A stretch of 64,000 nucleotides of DNA from Streptomyces sp. 846.5 (GTDB lineage: Bacteria > Actinomycetota > Actinomycetes > Streptomycetales > Streptomycetaceae). Under the pieces are notes generated by a model that made no database searches, was not told where the DNA came from, and saw only the letters and a list, made by a program, of their open reading frames with translations. The stretch's first letter is position 1, and the number at the start of each line of letters is the position of its first letter. The DNA lies in assembly GCF_004365705.1 (NCBI RefSeq), contig NZ_SOBN01000001.1, positions 806,001-870,000 of the forward strand, in the 5' to 3' direction. Shown piece by piece: positions 15,997-24,734 of the stretch. Position numbers and translations under genes: made by a program.

Positions 15997-16002
15997 AGTG
16001 TA
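15997..16002 (-). promoter_or_regulatory. -10 hexamer TACACT before the IMPase-family gene
   Basis: On the minus strand TACACT lies 9 nt before ATG 15987, with no Shine-Dalgarno sequence. It favours the second of two nearby ATG codons as the start. Confidence 0.3.
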
Positions 16003-16091
16003 CGGAGATCCACACCCCGAGACCAGCGCCGCCCTGCAGCCGGATGCGCTCAGCGCCGCCGGCGCGGGTCCGCGCCGGCGGCTGCGGGGTG

Positions 16092-16424
16092 TCAGCCGTT
16101 GTACTTGTGGAGCCACAGGCCCACGGTGGCGCCGTTGGTGAAGACCGCGCAGATGTGGTTGTCGTAACGGGACGGGTCGTAGCCGTGCTCGTTGAAGTAG
16201 TTGTTGCAGTTGTCGAAGGTCCAGAACCAGGTCTGGTACTCCCAGCACGGGTTGGTGTTGCCGTTGTTGGCGCAGTCCGGGCCCGGTGAGACCCGGGTGC
16301 CGGCCAGGACAGTCGCCGGGACCAGGCCGGTCTGCTCGGCGGATGCCGTGCCGACTGCGACGACGGCCGTGAACGCGCTGATCGCGGTCAGCAGGGCGAC
16401 GGCGCTGCGCAGGACGTGCTTCAT
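16092..16424 (-). CDS. Small secreted four-cysteine protein of unknown function
   Basis: A 110-residue precursor. The signal peptide MKHVLRSAVALLTAISAF ends near VGTASA. The mature ~80 residues are rich in Trp, Tyr, Phe and Asn and have four cysteines (in PDCANN, NPCWEY, DNCNNY and HICAVF), likely two disulfides. No known toxin, inhibitor or binding domain was recognised. AAGGAG 8 nt before ATG 16424 is a strong start signal. It stands alone between the IMPase-family gene and the ArsR gene. Confidence 0.8.
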   Translation of the reverse strand: MKHVLRSAVALLTAISAFTAVVAVGTASAEQTGLVPATVLAGTRVSPGPDCANNGNTNPCWEYQTWFWTFDNCNNYFNEHGYDPSRYDNHICAVFTNGATVGLWLHKYNG

Positions 16425-16581
16425 GATGTGACTCCTTGACGTGCTCGATGGCGGCGCCCTGCTCTGGGGACATGCGTGCGGGTGCCGCGAGCACACACCG
16501 TAGTTGATTGATTACCAATAGTGCACAAAGTGACACGGTGGGTTTTCGGCCGCGCCGCCAGGGCGGGCTCCCTTGACAGAC

Positions 16582-16599
16582 GGTCAACATATATTGACC
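16582..16599. promoter_or_regulatory. Inverted repeat GGTCAA-n6-TTGACC, candidate ArsR operator
   Basis: Exact 6-bp arms around CATATA end 9 bp before the ATG of the ArsR-family gene. The AT-rich centre may also supply its -10 region. Autoregulation is inferred from position. Confidence 0.5.
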
Positions 16600-16608
16600 A
16601 TTGCTCCC

Positions 16609-17211
16609 ATGCCTGCCGACCGCACCGAACCGCCGCCAGCCCCCGTCGAGGACGCCGTCGACGTCGAAACCGACCAACAGCTGCACGCCATCGGCAATCT
16701 GACCCGCCACCGGGTGCTACGGGTCCTGCGCGACGAACCCGCGACGGTCACTCAGATCGCCGGCCGCCTCGGCATCGCCAAGGGCAGCTCGAACTACCAC
16801 GTCAAGGTGCTGGCCAAGGCCGGGCTGATTCGGGTGGTGGACACCCGCAAGGTGCGCGGCGTCACCGAGCTCTACTACGGGATGGCCGGCAAGGTGATCC
16901 GGCTCCCGGAAAGCGGGTCCGGGCAGCCCGACATCCTCATGCGGCACGCCCTCGCCGACGCCGAGGCCGCCCCGGACGGCGCGGAGAAGGACATGCGGCT
17001 CAAGCACCTGCGACTGAGCCCGGAGAACTTCGACCTGGCCGTCGAGAGGGTCACCGCGCTCCACGCCGACCTCGCCGCCCTGCACGACCCGCAGCAGCCC
17101 GCCGCCGACTTCTTCTCCGCCCTCTACCGGCCGCAGGACACCAGACCACTGCAGCAGGGTGCCGAGCCGCAGGGCTCAGCCGCCCCTGAGAACGGGACAC
17201 ACGACTCATGA
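16609..17211 (+). CDS. ArsR-family winged-helix regulator
   Basis: A 200-residue regulator. The winged helix at about residues 25-95 shows LTRHRVLRVLRDEPATVTQI, GIAKGSSNYHVKVLAKAGLI and a VRGVTELYYGM wing. No metal-binding Cys cluster of the classical metal sensors is present, so it is likely a drug- or metabolite-responsive member. ATG 16609 follows a palindrome; an upstream TTG at 16573 would read through that palindrome. Its stop overlaps the MFS gene start (ATGA), so the two form an operon and it probably controls the transporter. Confidence 0.85.
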   Translation: MPADRTEPPPAPVEDAVDVETDQQLHAIGNLTRHRVLRVLRDEPATVTQIAGRLGIAKGSSNYHVKVLAKAGLIRVVDTRKVRGVTELYYGMAGKVIRLPESGSGQPDILMRHALADAEAAPDGAEKDMRLKHLRLSPENFDLAVERVTALHADLAALHDPQQPAADFFSALYRPQDTRPLQQGAEPQGSAAPENGTHDS

Positions 17212-18494
17212 CCGGGAAGCGCACCGACCGGGCCGGGCTGCCCGACGCATTCCATCGCATATGGGCCGCCTCGGCCGTCTCCTCGCTCGGCGACGGCGTC
17301 TACTACTCGGCGCTGCCCCTGCTCGCCCTCACGCTGACCCACGACTCCACCGTCTTCGGGATGATGGAGGCCGTCACCCTGCTGCCCTGGCTGCTCTTCG
17401 GCCTGATCGGCGGCGCGCTCGTCGACCGCTGGGACCGCCGCCGCACGATGGTGGTCGCGGACCTGTGCCGCTGTGTACTCCTGGTGGCCGCCACGGCCGC
17501 CGTCGCCGACGGCCTGCTGAACATCGCCGTGCTGATCGTGATCGGCTTCCTGCTCGGGATCGGCGGCGTGCTGTTCGACACCGCGTCGATGGCCTACCTC
17601 CCGGAACTGCTGGACCGCGACCAGCAGGCCCTGCAGCGCGCCAACTCGCGTCTGCAGGGCGCCGAGCGGGCGATGGACGGCTTCGTCGGCCCCCCGGCCG
17701 GTAGCCTCCTGTTCTCGCTCAGCCGCACCCTGCCGTTTGTGGCCGATGCCGTGTCGTTCCTGTTCAGTTCCCTGGTCATCCGCACACTTCCGGTGCCCCC
17801 GAAGAAGGCCGCCAAGCCGAAGGCCCCGATTCTCAGGGAAGCCCGGATCGGCATCTCGTACCTGCTCCACCACAGGCTGCTGCTCGGGCTGTCGCTGCGT
17901 CCGGCGGTCGGCAACTTCGCCTTCTGCGGCACCGGCGCGGTGCTTGCGCTCTTCGCGCACGACACGCTGCACCTGGGCACGGCCGGCTACGGCGCGTTCC
18001 TCACCACCGAGGCCATCGGCGGTCTGGGCGGAACCTTCGTCGCCGGGTGGCTCGGCGCGCGTCTGGGCACCGGTGGTGCGCTGACCTTGACGGCGATCGT
18101 CGAGGCCGTGGCGCTGCTCGGCGTCGGTGTGTCGGCGAACGCGTACGTCGCCGGGGCCGGGTTGGCCGTGCTCGGGGCGGCGATGGCCGCGACGATGACG
18201 CTGGGGCCCTCGGTCCGGCAGGCGATCGTCCCGGACGAGCTGATGGGACGGGTCGGAGCGGCGGCGCGGCTGACGGCGATGAGCGCCGGGCCGGTCGGCG
18301 CGCTGTTCGGCGGCTGGCTGGCACACGTCGCCGGTCTGCGCGCGCCGTTCCTGGCCGGGGCCGGGATTCTCGTGCTCATGGCGATCCTCGCGGCCCGGCT
18401 GACCAGCAACAAGCGGATCGACGCCGCGTTGGCCGAGGCGGTGCAGGCGCGGGAGGGGACGGGTGCGGGTTCTGCCCTGACGGGAGTCGTGTGA
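17208..18494 (+). CDS. MFS transporter (drug-efflux / siderophore-export type)
   Basis: A 428-residue inner-membrane carrier with about 12 hydrophobic segments. It opens with HRIWAASAVSSLGDGVYYSA, and the loop 2-3 motif GALVDRWDRRRTMVVADLCR is the major-facilitator signature. It is of the MFS_3 type, like the enterobactin exporter EntS and macrolide exporters, so proton-driven efflux is likely. It is translationally coupled to the ArsR gene upstream. A strong hairpin at 18517-18536 follows. Confidence 0.88.
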   Translation: MTGKRTDRAGLPDAFHRIWAASAVSSLGDGVYYSALPLLALTLTHDSTVFGMMEAVTLLPWLLFGLIGGALVDRWDRRRTMVVADLCRCVLLVAATAAVADGLLNIAVLIVIGFLLGIGGVLFDTASMAYLPELLDRDQQALQRANSRLQGAERAMDGFVGPPAGSLLFSLSRTLPFVADAVSFLFSSLVIRTLPVPPKKAAKPKAPILREARIGISYLLHHRLLLGLSLRPAVGNFAFCGTGAVLALFAHDTLHLGTAGYGAFLTTEAIGGLGGTFVAGWLGARLGTGGALTLTAIVEAVALLGVGVSANAYVAGAGLAVLGAAMAATMTLGPSVRQAIVPDELMGRVGAAARLTAMSAGPVGALFGGWLAHVAGLRAPFLAGAGILVLMAILAARLTSNKRIDAALAEAVQAREGTGAGSALTGVV

Positions 18495-18516
18495 CGGAGG
18501 CCCCCGCCTGAGAGTG

Positions 18517-18536
18517 TGTGCCGCGCATGCGGCACA
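18517..18536. terminator. Hairpin terminator between convergent genes
   Basis: TGTGCCGC and GCGGCACA are exact complements around GCAT. Outside them CTGAG and CTCAG can pair further. The hairpin lies between the MFS stop and the GH92 stop and could serve both directions. Confidence 0.65.
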
Positions 18537-18573
18537 TTGCTCAGTCGGAGGCCTCAGTTCGGGGGTTGGACGG

Positions 18574-21306
18574 TCAGGCCGTCGTCGGCACGGTCCAGCG
18601 CTGGCCGGTGCCTGCTGTGCAGGTGGCGATGGTGAGTTGGGTGCCGTTGGTGGCGCCCGCGCTGGAGTCCGTCAGGCACAGGCCCGAGACCGGGTTCACC
18701 AGCTCGCCGGAGGAGTCGGTCTGCCACTGCTGGGCGGCGGTGCCGTTGCAGGTGTGCAGTTGGACCTTGGTTCCGCTGGTGGTGGCGCCATTGGTGACGT
18801 CCATGCAGTCGGTGAGGACCTGCAGGGTGTGGTCGGGCACCAGGGTCCAGCTCTGGGCCGAGGTGCCGTTGCAGGTGTAGAGCTGGATGGCGGTGCCGTT
18901 GGAGGTGCCCGAGCCCTTGTCGTCGACGCACTTGCCCGTCGCCGTCTCGGTGATCGCGCCCTTCGGTTCGGTCACCGTGCCGTTGGCGGTGCCGTCGTAG
19001 GACGGGGGTGCGTCGGCGGCGGCCGCCGCCCAGGAGGTGTTGGCCGAGGTGCCCAGGGTGAAGTTGAGCGCCGCTCCGGAGGCGGTGTCGGCGGCGGGGA
19101 GGTATGCCTGGTTCCAGGCGCTGCCGTTGACCGTGAGGCTCTGGACGTAGGGGTCGGCGTCCGCGGCCGCGGGGGCGGTGACAGTGATGGTCTTGCCGGT
19201 GCTGCCCAGGGAGACCACCGCCTGCGGGAACAGCGGGCTGCCGATGGCCAGGTCGGCCGTGCCCGGGGTCTCCGGGTACAGGCCGAGCGCCGACCACACG
19301 TACCAGGAGCTGAGCTCGCCGAGGTCGTCGTTGCCGGGCAGGCCGGCCGGCGTGGCCGCCCACAGCTGGTCCTGGACTGCGCGGACCGTGCTCTGGGCCT
19401 TGTACGGCTGCCCCACCCAGTCGTACTCCCAGGGGAGTTCGAGGCTGGGCTCGTTGCCCATGTTGGACTGGGTGCCGATGACGCTGCCCAGGCCCTGGTA
19501 GCCGGAGAGCACGCTGTCCAGGTAGCTCGCCAGGCTCGCCGTGCCGCCCTCGGCGGTGGCCAGGCCGGCGATGTTGAACGGGATCATCGGCGTGTAGGTG
19601 AAGGCGTCGCCCTCGGCGAAGTCGTTGCTCGACGTGCCGGTGATCAGCTTGGCGTTGAAGCCGTCCATCCACCTCCCGTTGGAGTGGATCGGCTGGATGT
19701 AGCCGCTGGAGCTGTTGTAGATGTTCTTCCAGTCCTGCGCCCGGTTCCGGAAACGGGTCGCGGTGGCGCTGTCACCGAGTGCGGACGCGACGGTGGAGAG
19801 CGCGAAGTCGTCGGTGTCGTACTCCAGTTGGGTGGAGGTGGTGGCGTACTCGTGGCAGCAGCCGTAGATGCTGTTGGTCGGCAGGTAGCCGAAGCTGTCC
19901 AGGTAGGTCACGCCGGGGGTGACGGTGGTGTTGGTGGTCTGCTCCTTGACCATCGCCGCGAGGGCGGTGGCGGTGTCGAAGCCGGTCGCGCCGAAGGCCC
20001 GGTAGTCGGCCAGGACCGGCACCGCCGAGTCCCCCACCATGATGTCGGTCTCGCCGGTGGCCATCCCCCACTTGGTCAGCGTGCCGCCCTGGGTGTAGTC
20101 GTTGACGATCGACTGCGCCATGTCGGAGGCCGTGCCGGGGTCCAGCAGTGCGGTGAGCTGGGCCTGGGAGCGGTAGGTGTCCCAGTTGGAGAAGTCGGTG
20201 TACTGCGCGGAGTGCCCGCTGCCCACCGTGTGCACCGCGCCGTCGTAGCCGCGATACGTGCCGTCCGCGTCGCTGACCACGCTGGGGAACAGCGAGGCGT
20301 GGTACAGCGCCGTGTAGAAGGTGGTCTGCTGCGCGGTGGTTCCCCCGCCGATCGCGATCCGGCCCAACTCACTGGTCCAGGCGGTACGGGCGGCGGCCGC
20401 GACATCGGCGAAGGTCTTGCCGGTGACCTCGGCGTCGCGGTTGGCCCGGGCCTCGGCGACGGAGGTGTAGGAAACGCCGACCCGGGCCTCGACGGTGGTG
20501 CTGCCGGTGCTGGTGTCGAAGGTGAGGGTCTCCCCGCCCGGACCCGCCGAGGTGGTGCTGTAGGCGGCCGAGGAGGTGATGGCGTGGTCGAAGCCGACCG
20601 CGAAGTAGAGCGTGAACGGGTTGGTGGCCTCGCAGAAGCCGGTGCTGGTGACCGATCCGGTCACCTCGGTGCTGCTGTTCACGCTGAACGTCGATGCCGC
20701 ATAGGGGATCTGACTGTTGTTCAGCTTGAGGATCAGATCGGCCGAGGTGGTCGCCGGGTAGCCGAACCGGGCGACCCCGGCGTGGGTGGTGGTGGTGAGC
20801 GCGGTGCTGGTGCCGTTGCCCAGGGTCACCGCGTAGCTGCCGGGCGAGGCGGTCTCGCCCGAGTGCGAGAAGGACGCCGTGGTCGAGCCCGGTGTGGAGC
20901 CGACGGCGCCGGTGGTGGGCAGGAACGGGATGTCCCCGGCGGCGTCGCAGCCCACGCCGGAGACATGGGTCAGGCTGAAGCCGGAGATGCTGGAGTCGGC
21001 GTAGTTGTAGCCGCCGCCCTTGGGACGTGACGAGGTGTCAGGGCTCCACTGCAGCATGCCGTGCGGCACGTCCGCACCGGGGAAGGTGTTCCCGGCGCTG
21101 TAGTCGCTGTTGGAGGCGGTCCCGACGTACGGGTCCACCAGCGCGGCCGGGTCGCTGACCGTGGTGACTGCAGCAGTCGCCGCATGGGCGGTGGCCGCCG
21201 TGGGGCCGAAGGCGAGCAGGGCGAGCGCTGCCGTGCCGGCCGTCAGCAGCCGGCCCGGACGGCGGAGCGCGGCGCGGCCCGGGCCGGTGAGCCGGTTGTC
21301 AGCCAC
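18574..21306 (-). CDS. Secreted GH92 alpha-mannosidase with C-terminal ricin-type lectin domain
   Basis: A 910-residue exported enzyme. A signal peptide (basic start, then LLTAGTAALALLAFGPTAATAHA) leads into a GH92 domain beginning VDPYVGTASNSDYSAGNTFP. Later conserved GH92 blocks are SAQYTDFSNWDTYRSQAQL, NEPSLELPWEYDWVG and GLPGNDDLGELSSWYVW. GH92 enzymes are Ca-dependent exo-alpha-mannosidases on N-glycans, mannans and phosphomannose. The last ~125 residues are a ricin B beta-trefoil with repeated CNGTxAQ.W units that should bind the glycan. GTG 21306 overlaps the PI-PLC stop by 8 bp, so translation is coupled. Confidence 0.92.
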   Translation of the reverse strand: MADNRLTGPGRAALRRPGRLLTAGTAALALLAFGPTAATAHAATAAVTTVSDPAALVDPYVGTASNSDYSAGNTFPGADVPHGMLQWSPDTSSRPKGGGYNYADSSISGFSLTHVSGVGCDAAGDIPFLPTTGAVGSTPGSTTASFSHSGETASPGSYAVTLGNGTSTALTTTTHAGVARFGYPATTSADLILKLNNSQIPYAASTFSVNSSTEVTGSVTSTGFCEATNPFTLYFAVGFDHAITSSAAYSTTSAGPGGETLTFDTSTGSTTVEARVGVSYTSVAEARANRDAEVTGKTFADVAAAARTAWTSELGRIAIGGGTTAQQTTFYTALYHASLFPSVVSDADGTYRGYDGAVHTVGSGHSAQYTDFSNWDTYRSQAQLTALLDPGTASDMAQSIVNDYTQGGTLTKWGMATGETDIMVGDSAVPVLADYRAFGATGFDTATALAAMVKEQTTNTTVTPGVTYLDSFGYLPTNSIYGCCHEYATTSTQLEYDTDDFALSTVASALGDSATATRFRNRAQDWKNIYNSSSGYIQPIHSNGRWMDGFNAKLITGTSSNDFAEGDAFTYTPMIPFNIAGLATAEGGTASLASYLDSVLSGYQGLGSVIGTQSNMGNEPSLELPWEYDWVGQPYKAQSTVRAVQDQLWAATPAGLPGNDDLGELSSWYVWSALGLYPETPGTADLAIGSPLFPQAVVSLGSTGKTITVTAPAAADADPYVQSLTVNGSAWNQAYLPAADTASGAALNFTLGTSANTSWAAAAADAPPSYDGTANGTVTEPKGAITETATGKCVDDKGSGTSNGTAIQLYTCNGTSAQSWTLVPDHTLQVLTDCMDVTNGATTSGTKVQLHTCNGTAAQQWQTDSSGELVNPVSGLCLTDSSAGATNGTQLTIATCTAGTGQRWTVPTTA

Positions 21307-22375
21307 GCGCCAGCACCTCGCCGAGGACGCCGTCGCCGGGGGCGTTGAACCAGTCGGTGGAGACGAAGGACGCGCCGTCGGCGGCGAGCAGCGCCACCCG
21401 GGCCTGGGCCTCGGCCAGGGTCGGGGCGGAGGCGCTGAGCGCCGGGGCGACGTCGTAGGCGTCGGTGACCACGGCGAGGTAGTGGTTGGTGTTGTACCAC
21501 TCGGTGTTGCCGTCGCTCACCCAGGTCCCGGCGTCACCGTCGAAGACCACGAACCAGGGGCGCAGTGTGGTGTCGCTGTAGCGGGTGCGGGGGTCGCCGG
21601 TCTGGGCGTTGAGCACGCTCGGGAAGATCTCCGCGCTGGCGATGTTCCCGGCCGCGTACAGGCTCTTGAGGTGGGCAGCCTCGACCACGTCGGTCCAGGT
21701 GGAGGAGGAGTTGAGGGTCTGCTCGACGGTGCCGGGGATGGCCTCCACGATCACCTTGCCGGCCAGCGCGGCGCGGGTGGCCCAGTTGTTGGCCTTGGCG
21801 GCGGTGTCCAGGTCGGGGTAGAGGCTGCCGTCGGCCTTGGTGAGCAGGTCGGCCGGGGTGTAGACGAGGTTGCCGAGGTGGGTCTTGACGTAGCTGTCCA
21901 GCTCCGTCGCGTCCAGGCCGATCGAGGAGTTGAAGCCCTCCTTCAGCTCCAGCTTGACCATGATCGGGCCGTGGGTGGGGTGCGCCTGCATCCAGATCCG
22001 GATGTCGTCCAGGCAGCTGTCGAGGTTCTGGTTGCGGTTCCCGGTGTAGAGGTCGGCCGTGGTGCTGGCCTGGACGCAGTTGTTGTTGCTGGCCAGCGGG
22101 CTGCTGTGGCTGACGTTCCACTTGTGGGTGAACGGGTTGGCCCAGGCGTCCAGTTCGATCAGCGAGGCGCCGGTGTCGAGCGCGTTGGCCAGGTAGGTGT
22201 ACGGGACCTTGTCGTTGTAGGTGTTGTGCAGCCCGACGGAGGTGGCGCCGGCCAGGGTCTGCGAGCCGAGGTCGTCCGCGTGCACGGCCGAGGAGGGGGC
22301 GGCGAGGGCCAGCGCCACCGCGGAGACGGCGACGGCGGCGGGGCGGAGCCGGCGGTGCAGGTACTTTGTGGACAT
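21299..22375 (-). CDS. Secreted Ca-dependent phosphoinositide-specific phospholipase C
   Basis: A 358-residue exported enzyme with a clear signal peptide (VAVSAVALALAAPSSAVHA). The TIM-barrel PLC X-type region shows catalytic His50 in VGLHNTYND, Asp76 in IELDAW and His90 in NVSHSSP, then HPTHGPIMVKLELKEG. This fits the Ca-dependent PI-PLC family (PF16670) known from Streptomyces. It should cleave phosphatidylinositol or a related anchor outside the cell. AGGAG lies 6 nt before the ATG. Its stop overlaps the GH92 start. Confidence 0.85.
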   Translation of the reverse strand: MSTKYLHRRLRPAAVAVSAVALALAAPSSAVHADDLGSQTLAGATSVGLHNTYNDKVPYTYLANALDTGASLIELDAWANPFTHKWNVSHSSPLASNNNCVQASTTADLYTGNRNQNLDSCLDDIRIWMQAHPTHGPIMVKLELKEGFNSSIGLDATELDSYVKTHLGNLVYTPADLLTKADGSLYPDLDTAAKANNWATRAALAGKVIVEAIPGTVEQTLNSSSTWTDVVEAAHLKSLYAAGNIASAEIFPSVLNAQTGDPRTRYSDTTLRPWFVVFDGDAGTWVSDGNTEWYNTNHYLAVVTDAYDVAPALSASAPTLAEAQARVALLAADGASFVSTDWFNAPGDGVLGEVLARG

Positions 22376-22450
22376 GTCAACTCCTGGAACGAGGGTGAGA
22401 GAGAGTGAGGGTGAGTGCGGGACGGTGCGGTGATGCCAGTTGGAGCGTGA

Positions 22451-22505
22451 CTGCGCAGCGGATGCGTCCCGGCCGTGCCATGGTGGCGGTGCATCCGCTG
22501 CGCGG
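22451..22505 (-). terminator. Long hairpin after the PAP2 gene
   Basis: GCGCAGCGGATGC (22453-22465) and GCATCCGCTGCGC (22491-22503) are exact complements over 13 bp with a 25-nt loop. The hairpin lies downstream of the PAP2 stop and upstream of the PI-PLC start, so it may separate two transcription units. Confidence 0.55.
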
Positions 22506-22550
22506 GCAATGGGGAAGCTGACAAAGTGTCAGCAATGCTTCCCGGTAAGG

Positions 22551-24497
22551 TCAGTGGCGGGTGATCCGGACCGAGAGGCCCTGGTGGGTGTAGACCGGGA
22601 CGGCCTGGTAGCCGTCGGCGTCCACGGTGATCGCGGCGAACTGGCCCTGCAGCGAACGGGTGTCGATCACCGGCAGTGTGATGTCGCGGTCGCCGGCGAC
22701 CGGTCCGTCGAGGTGGATGCCGAGGACGGCCCCGCCGCCCAGCGCCACCCGGCCGGAGACCTCCAGCGCCGCCGGGCCGCCCCGACGGAGCGTCACCGCC
22801 AGGGTGGTGCCGGCGGCCAGGGCGACGCTGCCGCGCACAGTGACGCTGCCCCGGTTCGGCTGCAGTCGCAGCGTGCCGCCGCTGACCCGGACGTCCCCGT
22901 GGCCGAGCGCCTGGTGCGAGGCGGCGGTGAGCACGCCCGCCGCCACCGTGGTGCCGCCGGTGTAGCTGTTGACGCCGGAGAGGATGAGCGTTCCGGTGCC
23001 CTGCTTGGTGAGGCCGCCGCAGCCCTCGATGTCGTTGCGCCAGGCGTCGGCGGCGCTGAAGCCGCCGTCGGCGGCGTTCATGGTGACGGTCACGTCGCTG
23101 TCGAACGCCGCGTAGCCGTCCGCCGCGGTGAAGAGGTCGAGCCGTCCCCACTGCTCGGCGGTGTACTGGTCGTCGGCGTCCGGCAGGGTGTAGCCCGAGC
23201 GGAGCGCGGTGCTGCTCAGCACCGCGCGGCGCTGGTCGGCGTCGAGGTAGGGCAGCCGGGTCTCCAGCAGCACCTCCGCACCCTTGGGCACGGTGAGCGC
23301 GATGTCACGGCCGTGGCGCGGCAGGATGTAGGTGAGCCGGCGGGTGACCGCGTCCTCGTTGGCCTCGCGGTCGGCGTAGGGGTCGGTGTCGACGCCGGCG
23401 GAGTGGGCGAAGGCGTAGAGGGTGTCGGCGGTGCTGCCGGTCTGCGCCTGGAAGTACGCCGCGGCCTGGGCGCGGGCCGCGGCCTTGAGGGCGGCGTTGG
23501 CGGGGTCGGCCAGCGTGGCGGCGGCCAGCGCGGTGGCCAGGGTGCGGCCGCCGATGACGTCGACCGGCGAGTGCATGCCTGCGGTGATACGGGTGTTGGC
23601 GAGCTTCGAGGCGCTCGCCACCAGTTCCTGGAAGCGCTCGGGGACCGCGTAGGCGAGGGCGAGCGAGGCCAGGTAGAAGGCGTTGGTGTGGCCGCTGGGG
23701 AAGCCGCTGTCGGTGGCCGGGGTGGTGCTGCGCTGGCGCAGCAGCTGCGGTGCCACCACCACGTCGGACTGGTAGACCGGGTAGCCCAGGCTGTCGGTGC
23801 TGCCGGTGTCGACGACCGTGCTGTCCTCGGTCATCCGCCACGGGCGAGGGTACAGGTAGGAGTTCTTGCTGGGGTTGCCCGAGGCGTAGTTGCCGCGCAG
23901 GGTGTTGACCAGGGTGACCACCAGGCCGAGGTCCGAGCTGGTGGACCCGGCGCCGGTGGCGGATCCGGCGGGGGCGCCGGCCGGGACGGAGTCGCTGATC
24001 GTCGTGGCCGGGGTGCCGTCGGGCGCGGAGGTGATCGAGGTGACTGCCTTGGCGCCGGCGCGGTAGAGGTCGGCGAGCGGGCCGAGGCCGCCGATCGACG
24101 CGTAACTCTGGTCCTGCCGGTCGTAGATGAAGGCCTCGCGCGCCTCGGCGTCGGTCCGCGCCGCGGTGACCTCGGCGCAGTAGCGCATGTTGGCGCGCAG
24201 GATGTCGGCCGCCAGCGGCGTTCCGGTGTTCCAGGCCGTGCCGGTCTTCCACAGCCGGTCCATCCCGGACAGGGCCCGGACCGCGGCGTTGCCGGTCACG
24301 GTAAGGTCGGCGCTGGTGTTGGTGGTGTAGGTGTCGACAAAGGCGAGCGCCTTGACCGGCGTGACCGCCGCTTCCGCCTTCTGCGGGACCACCAGCCAGC
24401 TCAACGCGGTCGGGGCCGCGAACAGGCCTAGCGATGCACCGGTCGCGTTACGGATGAATCCGCGCCGATTCACGTTGATCTGGGTCTTCAAGTCCAT
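22551..24497 (-). CDS. Tat-exported PAP2-family phosphatase with an autotransporter-type beta-strand repeat
   Basis: A 648-residue protein. The amino terminus NRRGFIRNATGASLG is a twin-arginine signal, ending near PQKAEA. The vanadium-haloperoxidase-like acid phosphatase core shows SGFPSGHTNAFYLASLAL and ITAGMHSPVDVIGGR, motifs 2 and 3 of PAP2. Further on is GLTKQGTGTLILSG and NSYTGGTTVAAG, the autotransporter-associated beta-strand repeat, followed by a beta-rich tail. The predicted role is dephosphorylating extracellular phosphate esters. ATG 24497 is chosen because the longer upstream frame lacks signal-like sequence. Confidence 0.85.
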   Translation of the reverse strand: MDLKTQINVNRRGFIRNATGASLGLFAAPTALSWLVVPQKAEAAVTPVKALAFVDTYTTNTSADLTVTGNAAVRALSGMDRLWKTGTAWNTGTPLAADILRANMRYCAEVTAARTDAEAREAFIYDRQDQSYASIGGLGPLADLYRAGAKAVTSITSAPDGTPATTISDSVPAGAPAGSATGAGSTSSDLGLVVTLVNTLRGNYASGNPSKNSYLYPRPWRMTEDSTVVDTGSTDSLGYPVYQSDVVVAPQLLRQRSTTPATDSGFPSGHTNAFYLASLALAYAVPERFQELVASASKLANTRITAGMHSPVDVIGGRTLATALAAATLADPANAALKAAARAQAAAYFQAQTGSTADTLYAFAHSAGVDTDPYADREANEDAVTRRLTYILPRHGRDIALTVPKGAEVLLETRLPYLDADQRRAVLSSTALRSGYTLPDADDQYTAEQWGRLDLFTAADGYAAFDSDVTVTMNAADGGFSAADAWRNDIEGCGGLTKQGTGTLILSGVNSYTGGTTVAAGVLTAASHQALGHGDVRVSGGTLRLQPNRGSVTVRGSVALAAGTTLAVTLRRGGPAALEVSGRVALGGGAVLGIHLDGPVAGDRDITLPVIDTRSLQGQFAAITVDADGYQAVPVYTHQGLSVRITRH

Positions 24498-24734
24498 CTC
24501 CGCCGGGTGAGGTGAGGGTCGCACAGGAGGGTAGGAGCGAGCGCGCTCGCCGTTCTGGCCGCTCGGAGTCTCGGGCAGCCGCGTGAAGAGCGGTGGTACG
24601 CATCGGGTGGGCTGTATGAACAAGCAGGCATGTGAACGCTAACAATCCCTGTCCGTACCCTGTGCGCGGCAAACCTGAGGACCGCTCACAATCGTGCGAC
24701 GTATCGTCGTGGAGCAACGTCGACGGGAGGCCCT

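Noticed and set aside
18514-21030. 838-codon plus-strand frame across the GH92 gene
   Set aside because: Glycine/valine-rich antisense reading of GH92; the minus strand carries complete enzyme motifs.
24498-24734. PHO boxes upstream of the PAP2 gene, suggested by two GTTCA(C/T) elements
   Set aside because: They are 16 bp apart, not the 11-bp spacing of PhoP-binding direct repeats, so support is too weak.
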